DNA from: Membranipora membranacea | Taxonomy: Eukaryota > Bryozoa > Gymnolaemata > Cheilostomatida > Membraniporidae | Direction of reading: 5' to 3' | Length of the DNA stretch: 64,000 nt | Assembly (NCBI GenBank): GCA_914767715.1 | Contig: OU612074.1 | Span: forward strand, 23,484,062-23,548,061 | In this document: one piece after another, positions 60,924 to 64,000 of the stretch | Layout of the letters: every line of letters begins with the position of its first letter | Position numbering within the stretch: position 1 is the stretch's first letter | Notes under the pieces: generated by a model | Databases searched by the model: none | Seen by the model: the letters and a program-made list of their open reading frames with translations, nothing else | Told to the model about the DNA's origin: nothing | Made by a program: the position numbers and the translations under genes

Positions 60924-62869
60924 TATTATCCAGTGTTGTTTGTTGACACTGTCGTTGATTGAATGTTGGGGAGTGGAACTATGTTTTTAATGATGATTAT
61001 AGTTTTTAATAATCTAAAATTTCAAGCTGAATTTGCGTTTATCGATGTTGAAGAGGTGATTAATACCTCATGGGATCCACTTATACAAATGTGGCTCCAC
61101 AGACTGTCTCAACGCTTTAAATATGATCTGACTTCTCATTTTTTGTATAGGAGCGTAGTGTAGTAAAGTTTGCGGGGAGGGGGGGAGTTGGCATAAAGCT
61201 ACTGCCACATTGATGCTTGTATTTGATGATTTGTTAATAATTATGAACATTAATTCTGTGAATAGTGAGTTATTGCACTGTTCAGCTTCAATAATTAACC
61301 AAGGAGTTTCTAATGTGTTTTTGTCACAGCTCATCACTGATGGTTGGTAATTATATCCACCCCCTAGGCTGTTGAGTGAGACCCTGCCTCCATCCTAGAT
61401 ATACAGAGTAATACCGGTCCATAAAGAGCCATCCACAGCGATATCATTCAAATATCAGCTTGGAATGTAGGTCATTTCATCACGATACAAACATAGTGAA
61501 ACAGTTAGTATGATATCTTGACCAAGTGCTGGTATCATTTAATGGTATCGTAAACACATTCATTTCAATGACGATATTGATATCATATTGATTTATAAAC
61601 TGAACAAAGTTTATCCAACCGACCACCATGTTTTATCACACAAAAAAGAATATCCTAAATTTACCAAGGAGCGCGTAATAAAATCCATAACATCGACGCG
61701 GACATAATGATTGAAAAGATGACAATATAGTTTTTAATATCCTCAAAATAGTCTGATGATGGTTGGCAACAGTTAGCCTAAGATAAAATTTCCAATGTGG
61801 TTGTTTTCATACCCCCTCCCCCAATTCCCATAGTTAGCACTTGGACCCTCAGACTGACAATACAACAACAACAAATAAGAAAGAGATCGATTAGGAATCA
61901 TCATTCTGACACTCTTACTACCGATACTCGTTATAGTTAACAGATGTCAAACATTGAGGCACTGATGGCGTCAAACGGTACTCTACAGTGCCACCAACCA
62001 GTAACAATATGTCACGACTAAAATATCCTTTCTATCAGATACTTATTTACCAATATAAGATACTACGATAGATCTGATAAAATCTCATCATTGCTGACAT
62101 GTATGTCCTGTTTATCGTGGTAGGAGGGATCGTTCTGTAGTATGTCTGTAATCCCTAAGTGACAGGCTATTAGATCTAGCTGTCAGCTCTCTATTATTAG
62201 GGCTTATTAGTGTGACAGTGGTGGGCATCTTGTCTGGGGAGGAGCCGCACGCATGTTACACAAATATGTGGATTTTAGGACATTATCTCTACTCAAATCC
62301 CTGTTAATCTTGATGACATCAATATTTGAGTTATTTGATAAGCTAGGTGGAAAATCTAATAATTATTCCTTCCTCATATTTTTAGTCCACCGGTAGTCAA
62401 TTTTGGCTACACTAGAAGAGTAAAGAATTTGCGTGAGGAAAAAAAATCTGAATTTAAGGCGAGCTAACAGTATAGCTTTACTTTATATATACCCTCCCTC
62501 AACTGGCCAACATTTGGTGCTAGCTAACAATAAGTCACTTCCAAGCTAGCTTAATTTATTTCTAGCTAACTTTTACGCCTCTGACTAGGCCCTATATAAC
62601 ATAATATTCTCAGTCGACCTTTATTGTGTATCACCATGTATATTAGTTAGTACAAGTCTACCTCTCACCTGAATTAAAGGGTGATCATTGACACAAAGAC
62701 TAAGCAGCAGAGTTTTTTTTTCGCACCTGGTCATCAAGCATATAAAACTATGTTGTAACACTTCTCACCGCCCTAAGACAATCGGTAATGTATCAATCGC
62801 ATCATTCATAGGTTTGTTCGATTAGTATCTGTTAGCACAAGTTTCACAATGCAGACAAATCTCTCTTAC
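60924..62869. other. No gene recognised; GPCR upstream region
   Basis: This region should hold the 5' untranslated region and promoter of the GPCR. I see no clear TATA or other core element, and no spliced exon with a domain. Confidence 0.45.
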
Positions 62870-63028
62870 AATAAAGAGAGGTGTATCCACGCACCAGGAT
62901 CCACCTGGGTTTGGTAACCCTACTAAATCCTCCTCAGTAATAGGAGCTCGAGGAGGAACCAGATGTGATGACGACACAGCCGCTGTACGTATAAGTGTGT
63001 CTGACTTAATAAGAAGAACAATGGCCAT
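62870..63028 (-). CDS. Possible first exon of an unknown gene
   Basis: An ATG at 63028 opens 53 codons, beginning with a moderately hydrophobic MAIVLLIKSDTLIRT and ending at ATT followed by the good donor GTAAGAG. It has no recognised domain, no paralog in the window and no identified second exon. It could be chance. Confidence 0.2.
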
Positions 63029-63220
63029 TAGGATGAGATTAAGCTTTTTGTGGTCAGTTTGTAACCTGTTGATTACGTGAGCAGTGAGTATAGTTATGTT
63101 AATCTGTTACTACACTTTGGTCTAAGAGAAGAGTACATGGTTGTCCAAACCCGAGATATCGTCTGTAACCATCTGCTCCTCAGCCACAAGGCGCTCTGAT
63201 ATGCTAACATGACCCTAACC

Positions 63221-63239
63221 GGGGGGGGGGGGGGGGGGG
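63221..63239 (+). repeat. G homopolymer, 19 bases
   Basis: A run of 19 G. Its length may not be reliable in an assembly. Confidence 0.9.
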
Positions 63240-64000
63240 AGGGTAGAGCGTTGGACGGGGTACTTAGAGTCTCAGATAGGCTACTGTGACTGGCCTGTTC
63301 TGTATTAATTATGAGAAACCTCAGTGTAAGTAGGGAGGAAGCTTCTGTTTTGGTATTAAGATCTGCAGCTGTTTAATTTCCTAAGCAAACTCTCAACTTA
63401 TGAAATGTTTCTGAGAGAAGCCAACCAATCTGATGGTGCTACCTGATAGGTTAATAAGCAAGTCAATTACTGCCTGCCCCCAGTTTTCCTATACCTTGGT
63501 CGTAAGTTGGTGTAAAATCTGTAACAAAAATGATGCCTGTGCCATTGGTCGAACAAAATTTGACTGCAATATCTCGTATCAATCTCATGTTACAAAACTT
63601 CCCATCATCTGTGGCAAAATATTACAAGGACAAAGCAGTACATTAAAATTACACACCAAACATTAACATATTAGCAGCTCATTAAAATAAACAATTATAA
63701 TGCTGTTGAGGAAATCGTTGTAAAAACAATCTCAACACTTCGAACATCGACTGTATATAATGGCATTGTTGGTATTTTTGACATTGCAAGGACCTTAGGC
63801 TTTCTTACATGACTATTGAGCTGCAGATATAAAATAGCTATTGATAGCTAATCAATACCTTTACAGTTTTCGTTTAGTTCGGAGCTATACTTAAAGTAAA
63901 GGGCAAAAGCTTATCTGCCAGTGCAAAATGTGCTGACTGTATCCAACTAGTTATGAAACAGGAAAAAGTAAACAATCTGCTCTGTTAAACAGCAGCTTGC
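63240..64000. other. No gene recognised at right edge
   Basis: AT-rich sequence. An open frame at 63433-63666 (+) has no recognised domain. Confidence 0.4.

Overview
This window is animal nuclear DNA: AT-rich, intron-bearing and crowded with transposons. Spliced genes with GT-AG introns, CD225 (dispanin) proteins, a class A G-protein-coupled receptor, non-LTR retrotransposons, inverted-repeat DNA transposons and minisatellites all point to a metazoan, probably a marine invertebrate. I cannot name the phylum. Nothing bacterial is present. All eight host genes I can assemble lie on the minus strand, and I built them exon by exon from splice sites and intron phase.

Layout. (1) 1-7472: a decayed LINE with a restriction-like endonuclease (R2/NeSL-like) sits in an intron of a membrane-protein gene. 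A 3.5-kb element with long inverted repeats and an 11-bp target duplication is nested in its 3' tail and carries remains of another LINE. (2) 7508-19741: an array of four paralogous genes (A-D) for small single-pass type I membrane proteins. Each has a cleavable-looking signal peptide, a short Ser/Thr-rich ectodomain without cysteines, one membrane helix and a long cytoplasmic tail with tyrosine motifs. A is cut off by the LINE. A, B and C are very recent copies (unit about 4.03 kb). D is older and diverged. I do not recognise the family. (3) 21657-25929: dispanin gene 1. (4) 26000-37560: gene-poor and repeat-rich, with a tRNA-derived SINE, a LINE inserted in an inverted-repeat element, and a 4.1-kb TTA-flanked DNA transposon. 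(5) 37561-37890: a nearly perfect 10-bp minisatellite next to the left end of a segmental duplication. (6) 37889-47271 and 47618-55477: two copies of a large direct duplication, each with one dispanin gene (2 and 3). Copy 1 has gained a 1.6-kb hAT-type transposon that copy 2 lacks. (7) 56089-60923: a five-exon class A GPCR with altered switch motifs. (8) 60924-64000: no confident gene.

Two families of small membrane proteins have expanded locally here: the A-D receptor-like array, and the dispanins, relatives of vertebrate IFITM and PRRT proteins. Nothing shows that they work together. The exon models are inferred from splice signals, phase and paralog comparison, without transcripts.
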